Source of the DNA: an uncultured Fretibacterium sp. | Lineage (GTDB): Bacteria > Synergistota > Synergistia > Synergistales > Aminobacteriaceae | Assembly (NCBI GenBank): GCA_937892105.1 | Contig: CALAUZ010000273.1 | Coordinates: forward strand, 1-26,854 | Direction of reading: 5' to 3' | Length of the DNA: 26,854 nt | Shown: piece after piece, positions 7,144 to 15,056 of the stretch | Layout: each line of letters begins with the position of its first letter | Numbering within the stretch: position 1 is the stretch's first letter | Program-made: the position numbers and the translations under genes | Notes under the pieces: model-generated | Seen by the model: the letters and a program-made list of their open reading frames with translations, nothing else | What the model was told of the DNA's origin: nothing | The model's database searches: none

Positions 7144-8207
7144 GACTTATGCCAGGCCCGACAAAAGTTCCTCAGGAAGTCCGCGATGCTTGGCTGAAAG
7201 GTTATGCCAGCTCCGACACTGAGGACGAATTTTTCTCGCTTTACCGCGAAAATCAGGCATTAACACAGAAACTTCTTCACACGCAGAACGATATAGCCAT
7301 TACATCAGGCGAGGCCATGTCGATATTATGGGGTTCCCTGAAATGTACTCTGAAACAGGGAGACAGACTGCTTGCTGTATCTTCCGGATTGTTCGGGGAG
7401 GGTTTTGCGGATATGGCGAGGTCGTTTGGTGCTGAAGCTGAAGTCTGCGCGTTCCCGTATGATGATGTCCCTGACCCGCAAAAAGTCTATGAACACGCTA
7501 AACGTTACAGGCCAAAAATCTTAACCGCCGTTCATTGTGAAACACCTTCAGGTACGCTGACAACATGTCTTGAGGATATAGGGAAGATTGCACATGAGGC
7601 TGGGGCATTGTTTGTTGTCGATTTCGTGTCGAGCGCAGGGGGCTGTGAACTTGATGTTGACGCTTGCGGTATCGACATAGGACTTCTCGGAAGCCAGAAA
7701 GCATTGTCGCTTCCGCCATGTTTGTCCGTGTCCAGCATATCTCCTAGAGCATGGGACGTTATTGGCCGCGTGAAATACTCTGGATATGAGGCATACATGG
7801 ATTGGAAGAATGTACCCGGCAATCATTACACGCCTTACACCCATGACTGGGCAGCCATGAAAGCACTGAATATTTCGCTGAACATGATTATGCGTGAAGG
7901 TTTGAAAGCCGTGCAGGAACGCCACAACAATGCCGCTGAATTATGCAGGAGAATGGGGAAGGATATTGGGTTAAAGCTGTTCCCTGTGAAAGAGGGTATT
8001 TGTTCGCCGACTGTTACAGCGTTCTATGTTCCTGAAAAGTTTACATGGCCGGAATTTGATGGAGCTTTGAGGGCTAGGGGAGCTGCTGTCGGGGGAAATT
8101 ATGGCTGCCTTGCGGGAAAAGTATTCAGGATTGGGCATATGGGCAGTCAGGCGGATTGTGAACTTGTACGTGAGGGAATGGATATAATCCGTGAAGTGAA
8201 ATCATGA
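7125..8207 (+). CDS. Class V aminotransferase (alanine-glyoxylate / serine-pyruvate type)
   Basis: This is a PLP-dependent fold-type I enzyme of 360 residues. It opens with the family signature GLMPGPTKVP. It continues with the cofactor region ITSGEAMSILWGSL, the HCETPSGTLT strand, VVDFVSSAGG with the cofactor-contacting Asp, and GSQKALSLPP, where K192 should form the Schiff base. It ends with FRIGHMG. Relatives transfer amino groups between alanine, serine or phosphonates and glyoxylate or pyruvate. The exact substrate cannot be read from sequence. The start overlaps the previous gene by 19 bases. GAGGAG about 12 bases before the ATG supports it, and homologues start at the same point. With thrC and thrB downstream, an amino-acid role is plausible. 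Confidence 0.9.
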   Translation: MESYRIGLMPGPTKVPQEVRDAWLKGYASSDTEDEFFSLYRENQALTQKLLHTQNDIAITSGEAMSILWGSLKCTLKQGDRLLAVSSGLFGEGFADMARSFGAEAEVCAFPYDDVPDPQKVYEHAKRYRPKILTAVHCETPSGTLTTCLEDIGKIAHEAGALFVVDFVSSAGGCELDVDACGIDIGLLGSQKALSLPPCLSVSSISPRAWDVIGRVKYSGYEAYMDWKNVPGNHYTPYTHDWAAMKALNISLNMIMREGLKAVQERHNNAAELCRRMGKDIGLKLFPVKEGICSPTVTAFYVPEKFTWPEFDGALRARGAAVGGNYGCLAGKVFRIGHMGSQADCELVREGMDIIREVKS

Positions 8208-8240
8208 AGAGTATCGCACAGCAGGTTTACAGATTGAAGC

Positions 8241-8246
8241 TATAAT
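8241..8246 (+). promoter_or_regulatory. Candidate -10 box for thrC-thrB
   Basis: A TATAAT lies in the 76-base gap between the aminotransferase and thrC, and transcription would begin near 8253. No convincing -35 box is visible, so thrCB may equally be read from the upstream operon. The strong AGGAGG at 8268-8273 then follows. Confidence 0.35.
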
Positions 8247-8283
8247 GTCATGCGAAAAATTTTTCACAGGAGGCACAAACATA

Positions 8284-9327
8284 ATGGGAGTATTAAAGCA
8301 TTACCGTGAATTACTGCCCGTAACCGACAAAACACCCAGCGTAAATCTTGAAGAAGGAATGACACCGTTAATCTTCCTTCCGCGCGTCAGTGAGAGACTG
8401 GGCATTAAGTTATACGGAAAATTCGAGGGCTGTAACCCTTCCGGCTCGTTCAAGGACAGAGGAATGGTTCTCGCTGTTGCAAAAGCTCTTGAGGACGGAA
8501 AACGTGCCATCATCTGCGCTTCAACAGGCAACACTTCCGCTTCAGCTGCGGCATATGCTGCATCTCAGGGTATACCCTGCTTCGTCCTTCTTCCGGCCGG
8601 CAAAGTAGCTTTGGGCAAGCTCGCTCAGGCCCTAATGTATGGCGCAAAAGTTATCGCTGTTAATGGCAACTTTGACCGCGCATTGGAACTGGCTCGTGAG
8701 GGCGCGGACAAAACCGGCTGTGCTATGGTCAACAGCGTCAACCCTTACAGGCTCATAGGACAGCGTTCAGGAGCATGGGAGATTTGTGATGTTCTCGGCC
8801 ATGCACCAGACTGGCACGCCATACCAGTCGGCAACGCAGGCAACATCTCCGCATATTGGGCCGGCTACAACGAGTACTGCAAGCTCGGCAAAATCTCAGC
8901 ACTCCCCAGAATGATGGGCTTTCAGGCAGAAGGTGCCGCTCCTCTCGTCTACAACAAACCTTGTCCTAACCCTGAGACCGTCGCTACTGCAATACGTATC
9001 GGCAGCCCCGTAAGCGCACATCTTGCACGCGCGGCTGTAAGCGAGTCTGGCGGGGAGTTCAACGCTGTAACTGATGAACAGATACTCGAAGCCCAGAGAA
9101 TACTTGCGGCTGAAGGCGGAGTGTTTGCTGAACCTGCATCATGCGCTCCTCTTGCCGGACTTCTCAAGCTGAAACGTGATGGGAAGCTGCCGGAAGGCAT
9201 AACCGTAACCATGATACTCACCGGCAATGGCCTCAAAGACCCCGATACAGCAATGAGCCAGGTTGGCAAGCCCATAGAGATTAACGACACACTGGAAGAC
9301 CTTATGCAGGTGCTTGAAGCAAAATGA
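8284..9327 (+). CDS. thrC: Threonine synthase
   Basis: Threonine synthase converts O-phosphohomoserine to threonine with PLP, the last step of the pathway. The 347-residue protein has the fold-type II signature NPSGSFKDRGM, with K57 as the PLP lysine. The phosphate-binding region CASTGNTSASAAAYAA and the late glycine-rich MILTGNGLKDP are also present. The length fits the short (about 350-residue) bacterial class. I set the start at ATG 8284 because a near-perfect AGGAGG lies at 8268-8273. The frame is open to an ATG at 8245, but that version would place the ribosome-binding site inside the gene. The last codons overlap thrB (ATGA), so the product and its substrate-making enzyme are translationally coupled. 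Confidence 0.95.
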   Translation: MGVLKHYRELLPVTDKTPSVNLEEGMTPLIFLPRVSERLGIKLYGKFEGCNPSGSFKDRGMVLAVAKALEDGKRAIICASTGNTSASAAAYAASQGIPCFVLLPAGKVALGKLAQALMYGAKVIAVNGNFDRALELAREGADKTGCAMVNSVNPYRLIGQRSGAWEICDVLGHAPDWHAIPVGNAGNISAYWAGYNEYCKLGKISALPRMMGFQAEGAAPLVYNKPCPNPETVATAIRIGSPVSAHLARAAVSESGGEFNAVTDEQILEAQRILAAEGGVFAEPASCAPLAGLLKLKRDGKLPEGITVTMILTGNGLKDPDTAMSQVGKPIEINDTLEDLMQVLEAK

Positions 9328-10235
9328 TACGCCTTAAAGTTCCCGCAACTACAGCAAATCTCGGCTCTGGTTTCGACACTCTGGGAATGGCTCTCAGCCT
9401 CTATAACATCTTCACGGTTAAGGAAATTCTGCCGGAAGGCGAGTATTCCTGCGAGATATGGGGAGAGGGTGTTGATGTTCTGAAGGACGCGCACAAAAAT
9501 ATGCTCGTAACAAGCTACATTAAAGCGTGCAATGAATGGGGAATTACTCCGCAGGGATTTTCTTTCGAGAGCTGTAACGCCGTTCCCCTCAACAGAGGAT
9601 TGGGAAGCTCATCTACTGCTGTAGTGGCTGGGGTAATGATTGCGAATGTTCTTGCCGGAGCAAAATTCCCTGAAGCTGAATTGCTGCGCGTTATGACAAA
9701 GATAGAAGGACACCCAGATAACGTAGTACCCTGCTGTATCGGCGGAATGACAGTATCCTGCTGGGACGGTGAAGCATTGCGTTATGTCCGTCTTCCTGCA
9801 TTGCCTGATGACCTGAATGTTATTGCAGCCGTGCCGGATTTTGAGGTTCACACTGAGGACGCAAGAAAAATACTGCCTGAGAGCGTGCCGTTCCGTGATG
9901 CGGTGTTCAACGTCAGCCATGCAAGCATATTATGTGCAGCGTGGGCTATGGGACGATGGGACCTGCTTCGTGTCGGAATGGAGGACAGGCTTCACCAGCA
10001 GCATAGAGCAAGATTGTTTCCTGGAAGCACGGGTGAAAAGTTCTTCAGCGAAATAGCTAATCACCCTGACTGTGTAGCTACAGCTATATCGGGTTCAGGG
10101 CCTACGATGATTGCGATTGTTCACGGGAAAGCGGCTAAACTGTCTGAGGCAATGTGCAGGATTTTCACTCAGGGCGGAGCGGCATCGCATTTCTTTGTGC
10201 TGAACTGTGCAGGTTCAGGTGCCGTAATGGAATGA
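9324..10235 (+). CDS. thrB: Homoserine kinase (GHMP family)
   Basis: Homoserine kinase phosphorylates L-homoserine with ATP to give the substrate of threonine synthase, encoded just upstream. The 303-residue protein has the GHMP phosphate-binding loop PLNRGLGSSS (88-97) followed by TAVVAG. It opens with VPATTANLGSGFDTLG, which is diagnostic of ThrB, and contains IEGHPDNVVPCCIGG and the C-terminal SGSGPTMIA. The start ATG overlaps the thrC stop by 4 bases. No homoserine dehydrogenase or aspartokinase gene is in the window. A GC hairpin lies directly after the stop. Confidence 0.96.
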   Translation: MIRLKVPATTANLGSGFDTLGMALSLYNIFTVKEILPEGEYSCEIWGEGVDVLKDAHKNMLVTSYIKACNEWGITPQGFSFESCNAVPLNRGLGSSSTAVVAGVMIANVLAGAKFPEAELLRVMTKIEGHPDNVVPCCIGGMTVSCWDGEALRYVRLPALPDDLNVIAAVPDFEVHTEDARKILPESVPFRDAVFNVSHASILCAAWAMGRWDLLRVGMEDRLHQQHRARLFPGSTGEKFFSEIANHPDCVATAISGSGPTMIAIVHGKAAKLSEAMCRIFTQGGAASHFFVLNCAGSGAVME

Positions 10236-10271
10236 CATAATCCCCCTGACATTGCGCCGGGGGGAATATCT
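10236..10271 (+). terminator. Hairpin between convergent genes, weak terminator
   Basis: TCCCCC at 10241-10246 pairs with GGGGGA from 10260, and the stem extends into AT pairs with one A-A mismatch. The hairpin lies between thrB (plus) and the minus-strand gene ending at 10277, so it could serve both. It has no T run on either strand, so efficiency without a factor is doubtful. Confidence 0.5.
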
Positions 10272-10276
10272 TGCTG

Positions 10277-10807
10277 TTAGTCCCACTTGTCATACTTATA
10301 TATAATTTGAATAAACTTGCTTGTGAGGGAGCTTCCAGGAAAACGCTTCGACATTTCGGGGTTATATGTCAGCGTTATTGTAGTGTACCTGTCGGGTGTC
10401 CATACATTCCGCAGCATTATCTTCCCTGACGCTCTGGTGTTTGCTGTCGGTGTCTCGCGGCCTGAACCGTAGGCGGCGTTAAACCCCTTCTGGACAGCCT
10501 CGTAGAATTTCCGGTCATACTCTGCGTCCCCCATGCTCTGAAGGTATACGGCTTTCGACTTCAGGACTTTGTTCTTGTAGAACCCGAATATGAATGATGC
10601 CGGATATCCCTCGAACATTCCCTCCATTGTAAGGCTGTCTTTACGGGGAGTTAGAACTTTTGCGCCACTGTTCTCCATTCGCTTCTGTGTCCTCGCGTAA
10701 GTGTGTCCGAACGGCAGGGACATAAAGGCTTCCGAGCTGTTGGAGAGTGCGGGTGCTTCATCGGAGATGATGAGGCTGAATATTATTGTACATATAATCT
10801 TCTTCAT
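10277..10807 (-). CDS. Small exported protein of unknown function
   Basis: The protein has 176 residues and a Sec-type leader (MKKIICTIIFSLIIS, with a probable cut near ALS). There is no lipobox. The mature part starts with FMSLPFGHTYARTQKRM, resembling the small modules in which PFG-x(4)-V/TxxxL precedes a short alpha/beta fold. It continues with a strand pair around YPASFIFGFYKNKVLKSKAVYL and ends in basic and aromatic residues (IQIIYKYDKWD). I recognise no named family. It stands alone between thrB (convergent) and rpsO (divergent). No good Shine-Dalgarno precedes the ATG, since AGGAA lies about 20 bases away; expression may be low or the start imperfectly placed. Confidence 0.75.
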   Translation of the reverse strand: MKKIICTIIFSLIISDEAPALSNSSEAFMSLPFGHTYARTQKRMENSGAKVLTPRKDSLTMEGMFEGYPASFIFGFYKNKVLKSKAVYLQSMGDAEYDRKFYEAVQKGFNAAYGSGRETPTANTRASGKIMLRNVWTPDRYTTITLTYNPEMSKRFPGSSLTSKFIQIIYKYDKWD

Positions 10808-10910
10808 GGTATTAAATTATTACACTTCCTGTCTTAGGCACTTGTCCAGTATAGGGAAAATTATAACAGAGGGGTAGTTCACCAGAAACATTATATTTTT
10901 CACGCTCATG

Positions 10911-10919
10911 TGTTATCAT
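10911..10919 (+). promoter_or_regulatory. Candidate extended -10 promoter for rpsO-rpmE
   Basis: TGTTATCAT provides an extended -10 (TG-n-TATCAT) about 98 bases before the rpsO ATG, with only a weak AT-rich -35 region. The resulting leader of about 90 bases could host the S15 autoregulatory structure known in several bacteria, but I cannot match it to a described fold. The 208-base gap 10808-11016 holds nothing else I can identify. Confidence 0.35.
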
Positions 10920-11016
10920 TATCCAAGCTTGCACTCAAAGCTCAGAACATAGATTACTGGATTGTCTTTGTTCCGGGCTGTGAAGTATGACATAATACAG
11001 GAGGTTTTTTACCAGA

Positions 11017-11283
11017 ATGATCCAGAAGGAAAAGAAACAGGCCGTCATCGCCGAGTTCAAGACACACGAAAAAGATACAGGCTCCCCAGAAGTTCAGGTC
11101 GCCGTTCTCACTGAACGTATCCGCGAACTCACCGAACATCTCAAAATCCACAAAAAAGACTTCCATTCTCGCAGAGGTCTCCTCAAAATGGTCGGTTCAA
11201 GGCGAAGGCTTCTCCGTTACCTCATGAACAAAGACTTCAACCGTTACCGCTCTCTCATTGAGCGTTTAGGTCTGAGACACTAG
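11017..11283 (+). CDS. rpsO: 30S ribosomal protein S15
   Basis: S15 is a primary 16S rRNA binding protein of the small subunit platform. The 88-residue sequence is complete and typical. It contains [33 protein letters not shown] with the conserved HKKDxHSRRGL core, and the closing [24 protein letters not shown] at 11000-11004 lies 12 bases before the ATG. The gene is 12 bases upstream of rpmE and they share a transcript. In many bacteria rpsO is followed by pnp, but here it pairs with rpmE. Confidence 0.98.
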   Translation: MIQKEKKQAVIAEFKTHEKDTGSPEVQVAVLTERIRELTEHLKIHKKDFHSRRGLLKMVGSRRRLLRYLMNKDFNRYRSLIERLGLRH

Positions 11284-11295
11284 GAGGCCATCATC

Positions 11296-11523
11296 ATGAA
11301 AAAAGATATCCACCCTGATTATCAGGAATGCAAAGTTACCTGCGCCTGCGGCAATACTTTCACTACACGTTCTACCATGAAGGAAATTCGCGTCGGCGTC
11401 TGCTCCGCCTGCCACCCCTTCTACTCCGGCAAAAAAGGCAGAGTCCTGAGCGAGGCCGGAAGACTCGAAAAGTTCCAGAAAAAGTACGCCGGTGTTAATT
11501 ACGGCCAGAAAACTGAAGTATAA
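11296..11523 (+). CDS. rpmE: 50S ribosomal protein L31 (zinc-binding type)
   Basis: L31 lies at the intersubunit bridge of the ribosome. The 75-residue protein begins [10 protein letters not shown] and carries cysteines C16, C18, C36 and C39 (CACG ... [13 protein letters not shown]), the zinc-coordinating set of the C+ form. Zinc-binding L31 is normally the housekeeping form, replaced by a cysteine-free paralogue when zinc is scarce. No such paralogue is in this window. A good AGGAGG-like site precedes the ATG and a strong terminator follows the stop. Confidence 0.97.
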   Translation: MKKDIHPDYQECKVTCACGNTFTTRSTMKEIRVGVCSACHPFYSGKKGRVLSEAGRLEKFQKKYAGVNYGQKTEV

Positions 11524-11537
11524 TCTCTCAGACCTTT

Positions 11538-11565
11538 ACGGGGGCTGAAATATGCTCCCGTTTTT
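11538..11565 (+). terminator. Rho-independent terminator after rpmE, abutting thyX
   Basis: ACGGGGGC (11538-11545) pairs with GCTCCCGT (11554-11561), with one G-T pair and an 8-base loop, followed by TTTTT to 11565. The thyX ATG is at 11569, so the stem ends only 7 bases before the start codon. The hairpin is probably both the end of the ribosomal transcript and part of the thyX leader. Confidence 0.85.
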
Positions 11566-11568
11566 ATT

Positions 11569-12258
11569 ATGAACGTAAGATTATTATCATTCACACCTGA
11601 ACCAGACGCTATCGTAGCCGCCGCCGCAAGAATATGTTACAGGGACGTTACGGCAGAAGAATTGCTGCATGGCGAAGAACAAAAATTATCCCGCAGCCTC
11701 ATCGCTGACCTCTTTACAAGCGGGCATACTTCTACGTTTGAACATGTCTCGTTCACGTTCGGCATTGACGGGTTAAGCAGGGTCGCTTCTCATCAGCTCG
11801 TCCGTCATCGCATGGCCAGTTTCTCCCAGCAAAGCCAGCGTTACGTCAAAATGTCCCCTGACCCTCAAGCCGTCATCATTCCGCCCAGCATTCAGCATAA
11901 TCCAGATGCCCTCAAGCTCTTTCAGCAGGCCGTGATGTCTTCTCAGGAAACTTACATCGCACTGTCTGAAATGGGTATTCCAAAAGAAGACGCAAGGTTC
12001 ATTCTCCCTCATGGCCATTCAACACGCCTCGTCCTCTCCATGAATGCAAGAGAACTCCACCACTTCTTCAGCCTTAGATTATGCCGCCGCGCTCAATGGG
12101 AAATTCATGAACTGGCACGGAATATGCTCGCATTATGCAGGGAAAAAGCTCCCGTTTTGTTCGAAAAAGCTGGGCCTGGCTGTATTTTCGACAGATGTCC
12201 GGAGGCAAGGTCTTGCGGAAAACCTTATAAGAATATGGAGGAATTGTTACTTGAGTAG
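11569..12258 (+). CDS. thyX: Flavin-dependent thymidylate synthase
   Basis: ThyX methylates dUMP to dTMP using FAD, NADPH and methylenetetrahydrofolate, independent of ThyA. The 229-residue protein has the signature motif RHRMASFSQQSQRY at 79-92, which matches the RHRxxSxxxxSxRY pattern. It also has the late segment STRLVLSMNARELHHFFSLR. The ATG at 11569 gives an N-terminus like that of homologues (MNVRLLSFTPEP). No Shine-Dalgarno is visible because the preceding bases are the T tract of a terminator hairpin. Its stop overlaps the next gene, so it begins the thyX-DUF1385-prfA-prmC operon. Confidence 0.96.
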   Translation: MNVRLLSFTPEPDAIVAAAARICYRDVTAEELLHGEEQKLSRSLIADLFTSGHTSTFEHVSFTFGIDGLSRVASHQLVRHRMASFSQQSQRYVKMSPDPQAVIIPPSIQHNPDALKLFQQAVMSSQETYIALSEMGIPKEDARFILPHGHSTRLVLSMNARELHHFFSLRLCRRAQWEIHELARNMLALCREKAPVLFEKAGPGCIFDRCPEARSCGKPYKNMEELLLE

Positions 12259-13177
12259 ATTATATTTGCTGTTTATGATTGCATTTAACTTGTTCACTGA
12301 AGACGCTGAAGCACGAAAAATCCCCGTAGGCGGCCAGGCCGTAATAGAAGGTGTCCTCATGAAAGGCAAAAGTTTATGGGGGCTTGCCGTCAGAAAACCT
12401 TCCGGCGATGTCTACCGTGAAAGCTGGCCAAACTCTTCGCGGACTGAAAAGTTTCCATACAAATTACCGTTCATTCGAGGCGTTGTCGTAATGTGTGAGA
12501 TGATGGCGACGGGGTTCAAGGCATTGTCGCGTTCAGCAGAAGTCGCTCTGGAGGAGACGGAGGAACAGATGACGTTCAAGGACATACTGTTATCGGTGAT
12601 TACCGCTGTTGCTGCCGTCGGCGGACTGTTCATAGCACTGCCTCTGTGGATAGCCGGAATGGCTGCCGAAACTCCGATTTACGTGAACATTACGGAAGGG
12701 GCTGTGCGCGCCATAATCTTCATCGGATACGTCGCAGTTATAGGCCTGTGGAAGGATATACGCGAGGTCTTCAGGTATCATGGGGCTGAACACAAGACGA
12801 TAAACGCCTTTGAACATGGCCTGCCTATGACAACAGAGAACATCATGGCCTGTTCAAGAATACACCCCCGCTGCGGCACTTCGTTTCTGCTTATTGCCGT
12901 AATAGTCAGCATAATCATATTCTCACCCCTGAAAACTCTCATAGCTGGTGAAAGTTTCATGCTCCAAGTCGCCGCAAGAATAATACTAATCCCTGTCGTT
13001 ACAGGCATATCCTATGAGATTATCCGGCTGTCAGCGAGAAGCGGGAAAACAGGGTTCTGCATAATCGCTCCGTTCCTGGCACTGCAATATCTCACTACCC
13101 GCGAACCTGGCATTAAGCAGGCTGAAACCGCGTTAATCTCTCTTGATACCGCTATGAAAGGGGCAATTCTCTCATGA
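12251..13177 (+). CDS. DUF1385 / YqhQ family membrane protein
   Basis: This is a polytopic inner-membrane protein of about 308 residues. It has the family hallmarks IPVGGQAVIEGVLMKG near the N-terminus and YHGAEHKTINAFEHG followed by HPRCGTSFLL. The conserved His, Glu and Cys residues suggest metal binding, but the biochemical role is not established. Hydrophobic helices occur at VITAVAAVGGLFIALPLWI, AIIFIGYVAVIGLW, FLLIAVIVSIIIFSPL and RIILIPVVTGISYEII. I chose TTG 12251 as start because GGAGG at 12237-12241 is 9 bases away; the first ATG, at 12275, has no such site. The start overlaps the thyX stop by 8 bases and the end overlaps prfA by 4. Genes of this family are often found beside prfA and prmC. 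Confidence 0.88.
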   Translation: MSRLYLLFMIAFNLFTEDAEARKIPVGGQAVIEGVLMKGKSLWGLAVRKPSGDVYRESWPNSSRTEKFPYKLPFIRGVVVMCEMMATGFKALSRSAEVALEETEEQMTFKDILLSVITAVAAVGGLFIALPLWIAGMAAETPIYVNITEGAVRAIIFIGYVAVIGLWKDIREVFRYHGAEHKTINAFEHGLPMTTENIMACSRIHPRCGTSFLLIAVIVSIIIFSPLKTLIAGESFMLQVAARIILIPVVTGISYEIIRLSARSGKTGFCIIAPFLALQYLTTREPGIKQAETALISLDTAMKGAILS

Positions 13178-14253
13178 ACATAGAGCCTAAATTACAGGCA
13201 ATAGAGCAGGAATACGAGGAAGCAGGCAGAAAACTGTCTGACATGGAAACAGTATCTGACCCAAAAGAACTTCAGGCTTTGGGCAGAAAACGTGCCCAGC
13301 TTGAACCTGTAGTCGAGAAGTATAAGGAGTACAAGAACGCACGCAAATCCATAGCAGAGGCAAAAGAATTGCTGAAGTCAGGCGATAATGAGCTTGAGGC
13401 TCTTGCACGCGAGGAAATCTCGGTACTTGAGCCCAAGATTGAGAGTTTCACTCATGACCTTACACTGTTATTGCTCCCGAAAGACCCCAATGACGACAGA
13501 AGCGTTATCGTAGAAATACGTGCAGGGACAGGCGGAGATGAAGCAACGCTGTTTGCAGCAGACTTGTTCAGAATGTACGTAAGGTTCTGCGAGAGACAAA
13601 AATGGAAGGCTGAAGTTATCGACAGCTCTACCAATACTGCCGGTATAGGGGGCTACAAGGAAATAGTCTTCAGGATAGCCAGCAATGGAGCGTACAGCAA
13701 GATGAAGTACGAAAGCGGAGTACACCGCGTACAGAGGGTGCCCGTAACGGAAGCGTCAGGGCGTATTCACACGAGTGCTGCGACAGTAGCAGTGTTGGCG
13801 GAAGCAGATGATGTTGAGGTAGAAATCCGGCCGGAAGACCTCAAAATTGACACTTACCGTTCGAGCGGCGCAGGAGGACAGCACGTCAACATGACGGACA
13901 GTGCAGTACGAATAACACACCTTCCTACAGGCATAGTCGTAACATGCCAGGACGAACGCTCACAGATAAAGAACCGCGCAAGAGCAATGTCATACCTGAA
14001 GACGAAACTCTATGACCTTGAACAGCAGAAGCAGAACGATGAACAGGCCAGCGAAAGACGCGGAATGATAGGTTCAGGGGACAGAAGCGAACGCATAAGG
14101 ACGTACAACTTTCCGCAGAACAGGATTACAGACCACCGCATTAACCTGACGTTATACAAGCTCGAAAGCTACCTTGATGGTGATTTGTACGAGATGATGG
14201 ACGCTATGTTACTGGCCGAACAGACACAGAAATTGCAGAACCTTGAGGGTTAA
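13174..14253 (+). CDS. prfA: Peptide chain release factor 1
   Basis: RF1 recognises UAG and UAA stops and triggers peptide release. The 359-residue protein has the PxT codon-recognition motif as PVT (190-192), which marks RF1 rather than RF2. It also has the GGQ catalytic motif at 234-236 in SGAGGQHVNMTDSAVR. The downstream part, HLPTGIVVTCQDERSQIKNRARAM, is typical. There is no frameshift site, as expected for RF1. The start overlaps the preceding gene (ATGA) and the end overlaps prmC by 11 bases. PrmC modifies the GGQ glutamine, so the gene pair is functional as well as positional. Confidence 0.98.
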   Translation: MNIEPKLQAIEQEYEEAGRKLSDMETVSDPKELQALGRKRAQLEPVVEKYKEYKNARKSIAEAKELLKSGDNELEALAREEISVLEPKIESFTHDLTLLLLPKDPNDDRSVIVEIRAGTGGDEATLFAADLFRMYVRFCERQKWKAEVIDSSTNTAGIGGYKEIVFRIASNGAYSKMKYESGVHRVQRVPVTEASGRIHTSAATVAVLAEADDVEVEIRPEDLKIDTYRSSGAGGQHVNMTDSAVRITHLPTGIVVTCQDERSQIKNRARAMSYLKTKLYDLEQQKQNDEQASERRGMIGSGDRSERIRTYNFPQNRITDHRINLTLYKLESYLDGDLYEMMDAMLLAEQTQKLQNLEG

Positions 14254-15055
14254 GGACGTAGAATTACAGCTTGAGCAGGGAGGCATACGCAACGCAAAAC
14301 AGGAAGCGTTATGGCTGATGTCCCATGCTCTTGGAATGAACAGCGGCGCAATATATGCCCTTGATGTTCTGACGAAAGGCGAGGAGATGAAGGTATGTGA
14401 GGTCATAACACGGAGGTTATCGGGTGAACCGCTGGAGTATATTCTTGGTTACGCGGACTTTTACGGCAGGGATTTTCTCACAGGGCCGGGCGTTCTCATT
14501 CCGCGGCATGACACAGAGACGCTCATTGACGGCGTTGGGAAATGTTTTGCGCACGATGATGCTTTCAGGTTTCTCGATTGGGGAACAGGGACGGGGTGTA
14601 TTGCCGCAACGATACTGCTTGAGTTCCCGAAATCGTCAGGGTTTATGCTGGACGTTAATCCCGAAGCCCTGAAGTATGCGCGTGATAATCTCGAACGTTA
14701 CGGCCTCAATGACAGAGCAGTTGCAGGTGATGAACTTGTTGCCGGGAATTTCGATCTCATAGTGAGCAACCCTCCATATATTCCATCGGGTGAGATTGCG
14801 GGGTTAATGCGTGAGGTTCGGGACTTTGAGCCTTTGAGTGCGCTTGATGGCGGTGAAGACGGCATGATGTTTTACCGAGAGATTATGGAGCTTTCAACAA
14901 GGGTATTAAAGCCTGAAGGGTATATAATCTTTGAGGCAGGGAACGTCAGGCAGTATGAGGCGTTGAAGAATTGTGATGGGGATTTTGAGTTCGAGGGCAG
15001 CGTTGATGATTGCGGCGGTTTTCACAGGTGCGTAATACTGAGAAGGAGGGCTTAA
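14243..15055 (+). CDS. prmC: Release factor glutamine methyltransferase
   Basis: PrmC transfers a methyl group from S-adenosylmethionine to the glutamine of the GGQ motif in RF1 and RF2. The 270-residue protein has an N-terminal helical domain and a Rossmann-type methyltransferase. SAM-binding LDWGTGTGCIAATI is followed by the glutamine-binding motif NPPY at 176-179, in IVSNPPYIPSGEI. GEPLEYILGYADFYG and LIPRHDTETL are also family signatures, although the usual PRPETE reads PRHDTE. The start is a TTG overlapping the end of prfA by 11 bases and lacks a clear Shine-Dalgarno. Translational coupling to prfA is likely. The exact first codon is uncertain. Confidence 0.94.
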   Translation: MRVKDVELQLEQGGIRNAKQEALWLMSHALGMNSGAIYALDVLTKGEEMKVCEVITRRLSGEPLEYILGYADFYGRDFLTGPGVLIPRHDTETLIDGVGKCFAHDDAFRFLDWGTGTGCIAATILLEFPKSSGFMLDVNPEALKYARDNLERYGLNDRAVAGDELVAGNFDLIVSNPPYIPSGEIAGLMREVRDFEPLSALDGGEDGMMFYREIMELSTRVLKPEGYIIFEAGNVRQYEALKNCDGDFEFEGSVDDCGGFHRCVILRRRA

Positions 15056-15056
15056 C

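Noticed and set aside
8245..8283. Threonine synthase start at ATG 8245
   Set aside because: It would put the AGGAGG at 8268-8273 inside the gene and add residues not seen in homologues. ATG 8284 is favoured.
12044..12250. N-terminal extension of the DUF1385 protein into thyX
   Set aside because: It would overlap thyX by over 200 bases in another frame, and homologues start just before the GGQAVIEGV motif. TTG 12251 has a well-placed GGAGG.
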